A stretch of DNA of 22,124 nt from an uncultured Robinsoniella sp. GTDB lineage: Bacteria > Bacillota > Clostridia > Lachnospirales > Lachnospiraceae. Under the pieces are notes generated by a model. The model was not told where the DNA came from and did no database searches. It saw nothing but the letters and a program-made list of their open reading frames with translations. This document shows positions 6,610-13,004 of the stretch, in pieces. Every line of letters starts with the position of its first letter. The stretch's first letter is position 1. Position numbers and translations under genes: made by a program. The DNA is taken from NCBI GenBank assembly GCA_900540475.1, contig UQGG01000083.1:1-22124 (forward strand), read 5' to 3'.

Positions 6610-7436
6610 AATGCTTCACCTGCCTTTTCTAAATCTGACATAGCCACTGCATACTGCTCATCGTTCGGAGCAGTTCCATGCCATGCTACTGAATTTTCCA
6701 TAAAGGAAACTCCCTTGCCTTTTACTGTCTTCATAACAATCGCTGTCGGCATTCCTTTTACTGTTTTTGCTTCGTCGAATGCTGCTTTTAACTGATCGAA
6801 ATCATTTCCGTCAGCAACATTGATTACATGAAAATTGAATGCTTCAAACTTTTTGTCTATCGGATAAGGAGAACAAACATCTGCAACACTTCCGTCGATC
6901 TGCAGTCCGTTGTTATCTACGATTACCACCAGATTGTCTAACTTTCTGGCACCTGCGAACATAGATGCTTCCCATACCTGTCCTTCCTGGATCTCACCAT
7001 CTCCAAGCAGGGTGTATACACGGTAGTCTTCGTTACTTAATTTTGCAGAAAGAGCCATTCCTACTGCTGCGGAGATTCCCTGTCCCAATGATCCGCTGGA
7101 CATATCAACGCCCGGTATATGTTTCATATCCGGATGTCCCTGTAAGTAGGAACCGAGATGACGTAAAGTTTTTAAGTCTTCTACTGGAAAATATCCTCTG
7201 TTTGCCAAAGTGGAATAGAGTCCCGGAGCCGTATGTCCTTTTGATAATACAAAACGGTCTCTATCTGCTTTCTTTGGATCCTTCGGATCAATATTCATTT
7301 CTTCAAAATATAAATAAGTAAACACATCTGCTGCTGATAAAGATCCGCCCGGATGTCCTGCTTTAGCGCTATGCACTGCAGTTACAATCCCTTTACGGAC
7401 TTCATTGGCAGTTTTCTGAAGCTCTAATTTGTTCAT
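6597..7436 (-). CDS. Transketolase, N-terminal subunit (thiamine pyrophosphate-binding)
   Basis: 279 residues from the ATG at 7434-7436, which has an excellent AGGAGG box (TTCAGGAGGATTAT before the ATG). A longer frame to 7484 runs into the structured leader and is not used. Motifs: AGHPGGSLSA (26-35), LSKGHTAPGLY (64-74), MSSGSLGQGISAAVGMAL (112-129), the diphosphate/Mg site GDGEIQEGQVWEA (145-157) with DNNGLQIDG (174-182), and HGTAPND near the end. It supplies the cofactor diphosphate-binding half of transketolase and pairs with the overlapping C subunit. Split transketolases are normal in Clostridia and are used in the non-oxidative pentose phosphate pathway. Transcribed from a promoter at 7589-7618 with a ~145-nt folded leader. 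Confidence 0.93.
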   Translation of the reverse strand: MNKLELQKTANEVRKGIVTAVHSAKAGHPGGSLSAADVFTYLYFEEMNIDPKDPKKADRDRFVLSKGHTAPGLYSTLANRGYFPVEDLKTLRHLGSYLQGHPDMKHIPGVDMSSGSLGQGISAAVGMALSAKLSNEDYRVYTLLGDGEIQEGQVWEASMFAGARKLDNLVVIVDNNGLQIDGSVADVCSPYPIDKKFEAFNFHVINVADGNDFDQLKAAFDEAKTVKGMPTAIVMKTVKGKGVSFMENSVAWHGTAPNDEQYAVAMSDLEKAGEALCQK

Positions 7437-7471
7437 ATAATCCTCCTGAATTTTATTCCTGCGAGCAAAGA

Positions 7472-7578
7472 GCCAGGCGGACATGTCTGTCCATCTGGCG
7501 CCGCTGCGAAGGCTTAATACCCCGCAGCCTGCTGCGCTGCTATTTTGAGCCCCGCCATCTGGAGCGGAGTATTGAGCC
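7472..7578 (-). other. Highly structured 5' leader of the transketolase mRNA (or small repeat element)
   Basis: The leader contains two hairpins. The outer one pairs GGCTTAATACCCCGC (7511-7525) with GCGGAGTATTGAGCC (7564-7578), 13 of 15 positions matching, and encloses a smaller CCGC/GCGG stem and GCAGC/GCTGC repeats. The second is GCCAG-GC-GGACA, TGTC loop, TGTCC-AT-CTGGC (7472-7499). The octamer CCATCTGG occurs in both halves (7491, 7555). The segment is more G/C-rich than the A/T-rich sequence around it. I do not recognise a known riboswitch. It could be a cis-acting RNA or a dispersed intergenic repeat. Confidence 0.55.
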
Positions 7579-7588
7579 TGATAGTCAC

Positions 7589-7618
7589 ATTATAACCTTA
7601 ATATATACAATATGTAAA
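7589..7618 (-). promoter_or_regulatory. Promoter of the transketolase genes
   Basis: Minus strand: TTTACA (7613-7618), 18-bp spacer, perfect TATAAT (7589-7594). Transcription would start near 7582, just before the structured leader. It lies downstream of the hairpin that follows the transaldolase gene, so transketolase can be transcribed on its own. Confidence 0.65.
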
Positions 7619-7627
7619 GTACTTAAT

Positions 7628-7655
7628 TTGATACGGGTAACCTCCCGCAAATCAA
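7628..7655 (-). terminator. Possible weak terminator or attenuator after the transaldolase gene
   Basis: TTGAT-A-CGGG (7628-7637), loop TAACCT, CCCG-CAA-ATCAA (7644-7655) form a stem with a small internal loop about 30 bases past the transaldolase stop. No long T-run follows on the minus strand, so it may only partly stop transcription and let some readthrough reach the transketolase genes. Confidence 0.4.
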
Positions 7656-7686
7656 TTTCAAATACTTTAATAAGGTTAAACTTCTA

Positions 7687-8340
7687 TTATTCACCGAATA
7701 CTGCTTTGTAGTCTGCCTGGAATTTTTCAATACCTGCATCTGTTAACGGATGTTTTGTCATCTGCTCGATAACAGAGTAAGGAACTGTTGCGATATCAGC
7801 ACCAGCTAAAGCACAGTCTGTAACATGAATCGGGTTACGAACGCTTGCTGCGATAATTTCAGTTTCAATTCCTGATACTGCAAACATTTCAGCAATTTCA
7901 GAGATTAAATCCACGCCTCTTACAGAGATGTCATCCAGACGTCCAAGGAAAGGTGATACGTAGGATGCACCTGCTCTTGCTGCTAATAATGCCTGGTTAG
8001 CTGAGAAGATCAATGTTACATTTGTTTTGATTCCTTCACCTGCCAGAACTTTTGTTGCTTTTAATCCTTCTACGGTCATTGGAATTTTAACTACCATGTT
8101 TGGATGAATTTTCGCAATTTCTCTTCCTTCTGCGATCATTCCCTCTGCATCAGTTGTGGTAGCCTTTACTTCTCCGCTGATCGGTCCGTCAACGATGGAT
8201 GTGATTTCTTTGATTACTTCAACGAAATCTCTTCCCTCTTTTGCGATCAGGGATGGATTTGTTGTAACACCACAGATAACGCCCATATCATTTGCTTTTT
8301 TAATGTCCTCTACTTTTGCTGTGTCGATGAAAAATTTCAT
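7687..8340 (-). CDS. tal: Transaldolase (small, FSA/TalC-like subfamily)
   Basis: 217 residues with an AAAGGAGG box at proper distance before the ATG (8338-8340). Motifs: MKFFIDTAKVEDIKKAN, GVTTNPSLIAKEG (24-36), Lys85 in VVKIPMT as the Schiff-base lysine (the position of Lys85 in E. coli FSA), TNVTLIFSANQALLAA and YVSPFLGRLDD, with a C-terminal AGADIATVPY. Residue 131 is Phe. In this superfamily Phe here goes with transaldolase activity (TalB Phe178) and Tyr with fructose-6-phosphate aldolase (FSA Tyr131), so I call it transaldolase. It moves dihydroxyacetone units between sedoheptulose 7-phosphate and glyceraldehyde 3-phosphate, complementing the transketolase downstream. Own promoter at 8424-8451. 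A LacI-family gene lies directly upstream. Confidence 0.93.
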   Translation of the reverse strand: MKFFIDTAKVEDIKKANDMGVICGVTTNPSLIAKEGRDFVEVIKEITSIVDGPISGEVKATTTDAEGMIAEGREIAKIHPNMVVKIPMTVEGLKATKVLAGEGIKTNVTLIFSANQALLAARAGASYVSPFLGRLDDISVRGVDLISEIAEMFAVSGIETEIIAASVRNPIHVTDCALAGADIATVPYSVIEQMTKHPLTDAGIEKFQADYKAVFGE

Positions 8341-8415
8341 TTTGTTTCCTCCTTTGGAATGTGTGGTTATGAGATTTATTTTTATGAATCGCTGAATGGA
8401 TTCATCTTTTCTTTG

Positions 8416-8536
8416 TTATTAACAGTATAGCATATGTTTTTAAATGTTCAATAGGGCGGATTTTTATTAATTATTTTATCTGTTAATAATTTTATTTTTA
8501 TTAATAAAAATATGGCATATTTTCTGGGATTAACAG
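8416..8536. promoter_or_regulatory. Three ATTAACAG boxes around the transaldolase promoter (candidate operators)
   Basis: TTATTAACAG at 8416-8425, its exact reverse complement CTGTTAATAA at 8480-8489, and ATTAACAG again at 8529-8536. The first covers the start region, and the other two lie 30 and 80 bp upstream of the -35. This pattern fits binding of a regulator at several sites. The regulator is unknown; the LacI-family gene next door is a candidate, though the box lacks the central CG common in LacI operators. Confidence 0.4.
8424..8451 (-). promoter_or_regulatory. Promoter of the transaldolase gene
   Basis: Minus strand: TTGAAC (8446-8451), 16-bp spacer, TATACT (8424-8429), giving a leader of ~75 nt. 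The sequence TTATTAACAG (8416-8425) overlaps the -10 end and the start region, and its inverse occurs upstream. Strong match to vegetative consensus. Confidence 0.7.
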
Positions 8537-8589
8537 TTGTTCCTGGGTTTTTTGTAGGATTTTCGATGCAAATATTGATTTTTATTAAT
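8461..8589. repeat. A/T-rich tract with three TTTTTATTAAT copies and a 16-bp palindrome
   Basis: TTTTTATTAAT occurs at 8461, 8495 and 8579. The middle copy is part of the perfect palindrome TTTTTATTAATAAAAA (8495-8510). The tract fills the spacer between the LacI-family stop and the transaldolase promoter and may serve as UP-like or bent DNA. Nothing coding is seen. Confidence 0.5.
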
Positions 8590-8622
8590 AATAATTTTTT
8601 CAAAAGTATTTAATTTATTTTT

Positions 8623-9711
8623 TTAATTCTTCGCATAAGAGGTCGTTCCACGTACTATCAGTTTTGGTTCATATTCCACATGATAAATGCTGGTTGGCTG
8701 GAGTTCCAGGGCATCCAGGGTATTTTTGGAATGTATTTTCCGAATAATGATATCGCAGGCATCCCTTCCTTTCAAAGGAACAAAATGTTCAATAGTGGTC
8801 AGGGACATCCGTTTCATTTTGGAAAACAGTATATTGTCGCAGCCAATGACGGACACATCTCCGGGAACTTTTAGCTTTGCCTCATATAGCGCATCCATAA
8901 TTCCAAAAGCAATCATATCATTGAGTCCTGCGATGGCAGTCAGGTCATCGTGCTCCTTTAGCAGCTCCTTCGTCAGATCGTATCCCATCTTGTATTCCGA
9001 ATCAATGCTGGGCATGACAGTATCCATATCCTCATCCGCTGATTTCACATAAACCGTGTCCCCAAACCCTGCCGCACGGAACTCTTTTACAAATCCTTCC
9101 ACACGTTTAAAGCGCTGCCTCTGCCGGTCTGTCAGCGGTGGTGACACGAATGCCGCTCTCTGGTGTCCCAGTTCCAGCAAGTGCTTTGCCATCAGCCTGC
9201 CGGGCTTTGAATTGTTCAGTTCCACTGCATCAACTTCCATAATATCTTCCCGGTTATTGATTACCACAAATGGAATATGTTCAGCCAGTACCTTGACCTG
9301 TTCCATAAAACAGGTGCTGGGGTTGCTGGTATAAATTATTCCAAGTGGCTGAACGCTGTCCATCATTTTCAGATAATATTCTTCCATTTTCAGGTCTCTC
9401 TGGGTGTTGCATACAAATACGGCATACCCCTCTTCTTTTGCAACCCCTTCAATTCCCTGCAGCAGCATGACATAATAGGGATTGGTCAGTGTCGGGCAGA
9501 AAACAGTGATGAGTTTCCTTGCTTTATTATCCTTTCTCACTCTGCGTTTCGGAATGTCGTATCCCAGTTCCCGGGCTGTATGTTCCACTTTTTCAACGGT
9601 TTCTTTGGAAAATGATACGTTGTACTTCTTATTTAATATCATGGAAACAGTTGCCTGGGATACACCGGAGGCTTTTGCTACGTCTGATGATGTTACTTTG
9701 TTCTTTTTCAC
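8623..9711 (-). CDS. LacI family transcriptional regulator
   Basis: 362 residues from a GTG start (9709-9711) with AGGA 6 nt upstream. Residues 6-27 (VTSSDVAKASGVSQATVSMILN) form the LacI helix-turn-helix. The hinge region (AKELGYDIPKRR type, here ARELGYDIPKRR) follows. The rest is the periplasmic-binding-protein-like effector domain with the usual segments: FCPTLTNPYYVMLLQGIEG, a stretch ending IIYTSNPS, PFVVINNRED, GDVSVIGCDNI and LTTIEHF. It binds DNA as a dimer and responds to a sugar or sugar phosphate, but the ligand cannot be read. Being directly upstream of transaldolase and transketolase on the same strand, it probably controls carbon metabolism nearby. A perfect palindrome (9759-9770) lies just upstream and may be its own operator. 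Family certain, target inferred. Confidence 0.92.
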   Translation of the reverse strand: MKKNKVTSSDVAKASGVSQATVSMILNKKYNVSFSKETVEKVEHTARELGYDIPKRRVRKDNKARKLITVFCPTLTNPYYVMLLQGIEGVAKEEGYAVFVCNTQRDLKMEEYYLKMMDSVQPLGIIYTSNPSTCFMEQVKVLAEHIPFVVINNREDIMEVDAVELNNSKPGRLMAKHLLELGHQRAAFVSPPLTDRQRQRFKRVEGFVKEFRAAGFGDTVYVKSADEDMDTVMPSIDSEYKMGYDLTKELLKEHDDLTAIAGLNDMIAFGIMDALYEAKLKVPGDVSVIGCDNILFSKMKRMSLTTIEHFVPLKGRDACDIIIRKIHSKNTLDALELQPTSIYHVEYEPKLIVRGTTSYAKN

Positions 9712-9758
9712 TCTGGTTCCTGCTTTCTGTATAATTACTTTCTAATTTTTGATTCCGG

Positions 9759-9770
9759 CAGACATGTCTG
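9759..9770. promoter_or_regulatory. Perfect 12-bp palindrome upstream of the LacI-family gene
   Basis: CAGACATGTCTG, its own reverse complement, lies 48 bp before the GTG and a little upstream of a weak TATACA -10 (9728-9733, minus strand). The core GACATGTCTG recurs in the transketolase leader hairpin (7480-7489). It may be an autoregulatory operator. Evidence is positional only. Confidence 0.35.
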
Positions 9771-9780
9771 AAAATAGCTT

Positions 9781-9806
9781 TTATCAAGATATGCTTATCC
9801 TGATAA
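9781..9806 (-). terminator. Hairpin after the O-acetyltransferase gene (possible terminator)
   Basis: Arms TTATCAAGATA (9781-9791) and TATCCTGATAA (9796-9806) pair at 10 of 11 positions with a 4-nt TGCT loop, five bases after the stop codon. The stem is A/T-rich and no strong T-run follows on the minus strand (AAGCTATTTTC), so termination may be partial. Confidence 0.45.
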
Positions 9807-9811
9807 ATCCT

Positions 9812-10372
9812 TTATTTCTCGTTGACTTTACGGATTACCCTGCAGGGATTCCCCACTGCCAGACTGTCTGGCGGAATATCCTTTGCAACGACACTGCCTG
9901 CACCGATTACACTGTTTGCACCAATCGTTACGCCCGGAAGCACCATGACGCCTGCGCAGATCCAGACATTGTCGCCTATGGTAACCGGATGTGTGTATTC
10001 CAGTCCTTGAATCCGCTGTGCCGTGTCCATAGCATGTTCTTCCGTTATAATACATACATTGGGCGCAATAAACACATTGTTTCCAATAGTGATCTTTCCG
10101 CTGTCCATAAGCTTGCAGTTGACGTTCAGGAAAAAGTTATCGCCTACTGTGGTATTATATCCATAAGTACAGAAAAGCGGCTGTTCCACAACGCAGTTTT
10201 TACCTGTACTGCCAAGCAGTTCCTGTATGGCTGCCTGCCGTGCTTCCCGGTCAAGCGGGTGGATGTTGTTGTATTCGTATAGCTTTTTTACCGTTACGTC
10301 ACGGTCTGCTGCCAGTTCAGGATCCCCTGGCTGATATAGCATCTCCGCATATGATTTTTCTTTTTCTGTCAT
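9812..10372 (-). CDS. maa: Maltose/galactoside-type O-acetyltransferase (left-handed beta-helix)
   Basis: 186 residues from the ATG at 10370-10372, with a GAAGGAG box 8 nt upstream. The 14-codon extension to 10414 lacks one. The N-terminal Mac domain has MTEKEKSYAEMLYQPGDPEL, then VKKLYEYNNIHPLD. After ~residue 60 come hexapeptide repeats (VGDNFFLNVNC, ITIGNNVFIAPNV, VTIGDNVWICAGVMVLPGVTIGANSVIGAGSVV) ending in the family tail SLAVGNPCRVIRKV. His113 in TEEHAMD is at the position of the catalytic His of LacA/Maa. These enzymes transfer acetyl from acetyl-CoA to sugars, probably detoxifying non-metabolisable ones. The natural acceptor is unknown. It is the first gene of the minus-strand run, transcribed away from the response regulator, and a perfect extended -10 lies ~100 bp upstream. 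Confidence 0.88.
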   Translation of the reverse strand: MTEKEKSYAEMLYQPGDPELAADRDVTVKKLYEYNNIHPLDREARQAAIQELLGSTGKNCVVEQPLFCTYGYNTTVGDNFFLNVNCKLMDSGKITIGNNVFIAPNVCIITEEHAMDTAQRIQGLEYTHPVTIGDNVWICAGVMVLPGVTIGANSVIGAGSVVAKDIPPDSLAVGNPCRVIRKVNEK

Positions 10373-10470
10373 AATGTTTACTCCTTCATACGATTTGTTA
10401 TTTCTGCCCCACATGGCTATTGTTTTGCTTAGATATGAGGCGTGCAGACATCATCATTTACTTTGAAACC

Positions 10471-10479
10471 ATTATACCA
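10471..10479 (-). promoter_or_regulatory. Extended -10 promoter of the O-acetyltransferase gene
   Basis: Minus strand TGGTATAAT (extended -10 TGnTATAAT), with no good -35 upstream. It would give a ~95-nt leader. The only other signal in 10373-10612 is the TATAAT at 10570 for the divergent response regulator. Confidence 0.5.
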
Positions 10480-10546
10480 AAGGAATGGAAAAAAGGCTAC
10501 TTGATGCAAATATTTTATTTTGTAAGAAAAATTTCAGAAATAACCC

Positions 10547-10575
10547 TTAAAAATGACGGTATTATCGGCTATAAT
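10547..10575 (+). promoter_or_regulatory. Candidate promoter of the response regulator/kinase pair
   Basis: Perfect -10 TATAAT at 10570-10575 with a weak -35 TTAAAA (10547-10552, 17-bp spacer). The weak -35 suggests activation, possibly by the response regulator itself. The leader is ~32 nt to the ATG at 10613. Confidence 0.45.
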
Positions 10576-10612
10576 AGGTTTAATGAATTCAGAAAAGCGG
10601 TAGGAGGAAGAT

Positions 10613-11326
10613 ATGGAGTCTGGAAAAATACTGGTGGTAGATGACGACCGGGAAATTGTACGTGCAATTGCAAAGCTTTTAGAACTGGAGGGTTATCAGG
10701 TGTTGCGCGCCTATGACGGGCTGGAGGCTCTGGATCTGGTTATGAGTAACGAAATCCATTTAATATTACTGGATGTGATGATGCCCAGGCTAAACGGCCT
10801 GTCAGCAATGATGAAGATCCGGGAAAGCAAAAACATCCCCATTATCATCCTTTCAGCAAAAACAGAGGAGAGTGATAAGGTCCTTGGTTTATCTATGGGC
10901 GCGGATGACTATGTATCCAAGCCTTTTAATACGGCAGAGCTTATTGCAAGAGTAAAATCCCAGCTTCGCAGGTATCTGGCACTTGGTACGATCGGATCCG
11001 GAGATCAGGCAAATGATAATATCATCTCACTTGGAGATCTCGTTTTGGATAAAAACAGCAAAGAAATCCAAGTGAACGGGAAAAATGCAAAACTTACTGC
11101 AACAGAATATAAGATACTGGAACTGCTGATGGGCAATCCAGGCAGAGTTTTCTCTGCAGAAGAAATATACAGCCGGGTATGGAATGAAGAAGCCTACTCG
11201 GTGGAGAACACGGTAATGGTGCATATCAGGCGCATTCGGGAGAAAATTGAAATCAATCCGAAAACGCCTCAATACTTAAAGGTGGTATGGGGAATTGGAT
11301 ATAAAATTGAAAAATGTCAACACTGA
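10613..11326 (+). CDS. OmpR/VanR-type response regulator
   Basis: 237 residues; AGGAGG box 7 nt before the ATG. Receiver domain 1-120 with the acidic pocket Asp10-Asp12 (VVDDDRE), phospho-acceptor Asp54 (LLDVMMP), Ser81 (IILSAKT) and Lys103 (YVSKPF). The C-terminal winged helix (~140-237) contains LTATEYKILELLMGNPGRVFSAEEIYSRVW and VHIRRIREKIE with KVVWGIGYKIE (segments of the OmpR/PhoB fold). It is phosphorylated by the overlapping kinase and regulates transcription. The sequence resembles VanR-type regulators of Clostridia that control envelope-stress or antimicrobial-peptide genes, but no such target gene is adjacent, so the regulon is unknown. Confidence 0.93.
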   Translation: MESGKILVVDDDREIVRAIAKLLELEGYQVLRAYDGLEALDLVMSNEIHLILLDVMMPRLNGLSAMMKIRESKNIPIIILSAKTEESDKVLGLSMGADDYVSKPFNTAELIARVKSQLRRYLALGTIGSGDQANDNIISLGDLVLDKNSKEIQVNGKNAKLTATEYKILELLMGNPGRVFSAEEIYSRVWNEEAYSVENTVMVHIRRIREKIEINPKTPQYLKVVWGIGYKIEKCQH

Positions 11327-12899
11327 AAAAGAATATAAATATGTATGGTTTGGGATTCTGACCCTGGGATTGTCCGGTATCAGCGCAGCTTCGGCAGAGC
11401 TGTCGTTTTCAGATTCCGCTCCGGGATTTTTATTATGGCTGGTTATTTATGCATGTGGCGCAGCCTCTGTATTGGCGGTCATTGAATTAGTAAGACGCCT
11501 GGGCGCAGCAAGAGAAGAGATCTTTATCGACTACCTGGATAACTGGAAGCTGGAGACGCCAGTCATTCTTTTACTGGTATTCTATTTCTTTTATAAAATA
11601 TTTATTTATCACAGCTGGTTCTATCGAATTGTAGATGATGCAGGAAGTCTGGGCATGAGCTTTACCTTTCTGCTGACGTCCCTGAACCTGTTTTTACTGT
11701 CCATTCCTTTTATGATGGTAATATCCGGACTGATCCTGGTATTTATCAGGCATTTTAAGATTCTGGAATTAAGGGAGAATAACCGTTACAAAACAATGTT
11801 GCCGAAACTCAAAGAATACTACCGGCAAAACCGGTCTTTATATGAACAAAACTATGATTTTCAGAAAAAACAGCATAAGCATACTGTTTTCGGAGTTGTG
11901 ACAATTATTATTATGATGTTTGCCCTGGCTTTATTTTTAGGAGCATCCGACTTCTTAATGTATACCGGCGGACCCGGCGCGCTGTTTATTATCGTCTTAT
12001 ATATATGCGGCTTTATTGGTATTTTCCAGTATATTGGAGGGCAACGGCGGGTTGGACGAATGGGAAAAGTCCTGGATGCAGTTGAACTGATTGAATCAGG
12101 CGGCACTTACCATCCGGATGGTACATTAAAGAAAAACCCTGCATTTGAAAAGGCATCTGCCCAGTTAGTCTCTATCCAGAAGCAGATGCAGACCAGCGCT
12201 ACGGAGCAGAAAAAGAGTGAACGGATGAAGGTGGATCTGATCACGAATGTGTCTCATGACCTAAAGACTCCCCTTACGTCCATTATCAGCTATATTGATT
12301 TACTGCAAAAGGAAGAGGGGCTCTCGGAAGAAGCAAATGATTATCTGAAAATTCTTGCTCAGAAATCAGATCGTCTCAAGGATATGGTTCAGGATTTATT
12401 CGAGATCTCAAAGGCTACCAGCGGAACCATTGAACTGGAGCTGGAATGCCTGAATATGAGAAAACTGCTGGAACAGACATTAGGCGATATGGATGACCAG
12501 ATTCAAAAATCAGGCCTTGTAATTAAGAAAAATTTCTGTAAAGAGGATGCTTATTTCCTGGGAGACGGCAAAAGAATGTACCGGGTTTACCAGAACCTGA
12601 TTGAAAATGCACTGAAATATTCCCTCACCGGTACCAGAATTTATATTGACCTTATAGTAGAAGGTACACGGGTAACAACGGTGATCAAAAATATTGCAGG
12701 GTACGAAATGAACTTTGTTGATGGAGATATCACAGAGCGGTTTGTTCGGGGTGATAAGGAGCGCAGTTCGGAAGGAAACGGACTTGGACTTTCCATAGCC
12801 AAGAGCTTTACGGAGATGTGTTACGGGAATCTGGATATTGATGTTGACGGAGATTTATTCAAGGTTACGGTTTCATTTCCGGAAACGAATAAGCAATGA
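11295..12899 (+). CDS. Sensor histidine kinase, VanS-type partner of the response regulator
   Basis: 534 residues if read from the TTG at 11295. The start is uncertain: the frame has no early ATG, a second TTG lies at 11307 (GGAT 6 nt upstream), and an ATG at 11314 is in another frame. The N-terminal half is membrane-rich: ~15-65 (two helices), ~85-105, ~115-155, and after a coiled segment two more at ~195-240. Then come the HisKA helix with phospho-acceptor His321 (NVSHDLKTPLTSIISYIDLL) and the ATP-binding domain with NLIENALKYS (N box) and GNGLGLSIAKSF (G box). The region carrying a DxGxG-type G1 box is unusual (VIKNIAGYEM instead of VxDxGxG), also common in this kinase subgroup. Overlaps the regulator by ~20-30 nt and ends at a terminator. 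Signal unknown. Confidence 0.88.
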   Translation: MDIKLKNVNTEKEYKYVWFGILTLGLSGISAASAELSFSDSAPGFLLWLVIYACGAASVLAVIELVRRLGAAREEIFIDYLDNWKLETPVILLLVFYFFYKIFIYHSWFYRIVDDAGSLGMSFTFLLTSLNLFLLSIPFMMVISGLILVFIRHFKILELRENNRYKTMLPKLKEYYRQNRSLYEQNYDFQKKQHKHTVFGVVTIIIMMFALALFLGASDFLMYTGGPGALFIIVLYICGFIGIFQYIGGQRRVGRMGKVLDAVELIESGGTYHPDGTLKKNPAFEKASAQLVSIQKQMQTSATEQKKSERMKVDLITNVSHDLKTPLTSIISYIDLLQKEEGLSEEANDYLKILAQKSDRLKDMVQDLFEISKATSGTIELELECLNMRKLLEQTLGDMDDQIQKSGLVIKKNFCKEDAYFLGDGKRMYRVYQNLIENALKYSLTGTRIYIDLIVEGTRVTTVIKNIAGYEMNFVDGDITERFVRGDKERSSEGNGLGLSIAKSFTEMCYGNLDIDVDGDLFKVTVSFPETNKQ

Positions 12900-12943
12900 A
12901 CCGATTCGTAAAGAGCGGTACGTATATTGAAACAATTACCAGG

Positions 12944-12979
12944 ACAGCAGACGCCAGTAATACGGGGTCTGCTGTTTTG
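12944..12979 (+). terminator. Terminator of the response regulator/kinase operon
   Basis: ACAGCAGAC (12944-12952) pairs perfectly with GTCTGCTGT (12967-12975) around a 14-nt loop and is followed by TTTGTT. It lies 45 bases after the kinase stop and just before the convergent UroD-family gene. Confidence 0.85.
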
Positions 12980-13004
12980 TTCCATTTCCATTTCTGAGTA
13001 CCAA

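Noticed and set aside
7472..7578. Known riboswitch class (for example TPP) before transketolase
   Set aside because: A TPP riboswitch would be plausible for a thiamine enzyme, but the conserved CUGAGA and related elements are not seen.
9749..10282. 177-codon plus-strand frame over the O-acetyltransferase gene
   Set aside because: Antisense to conserved hexapeptide repeats; no family motif and no ribosome binding site.
10420..10644. 74-codon frame upstream of the response regulator
   Set aside because: It overlaps the promoter and ribosome binding site of the response regulator, with no binding site of its own and no recognisable domain.
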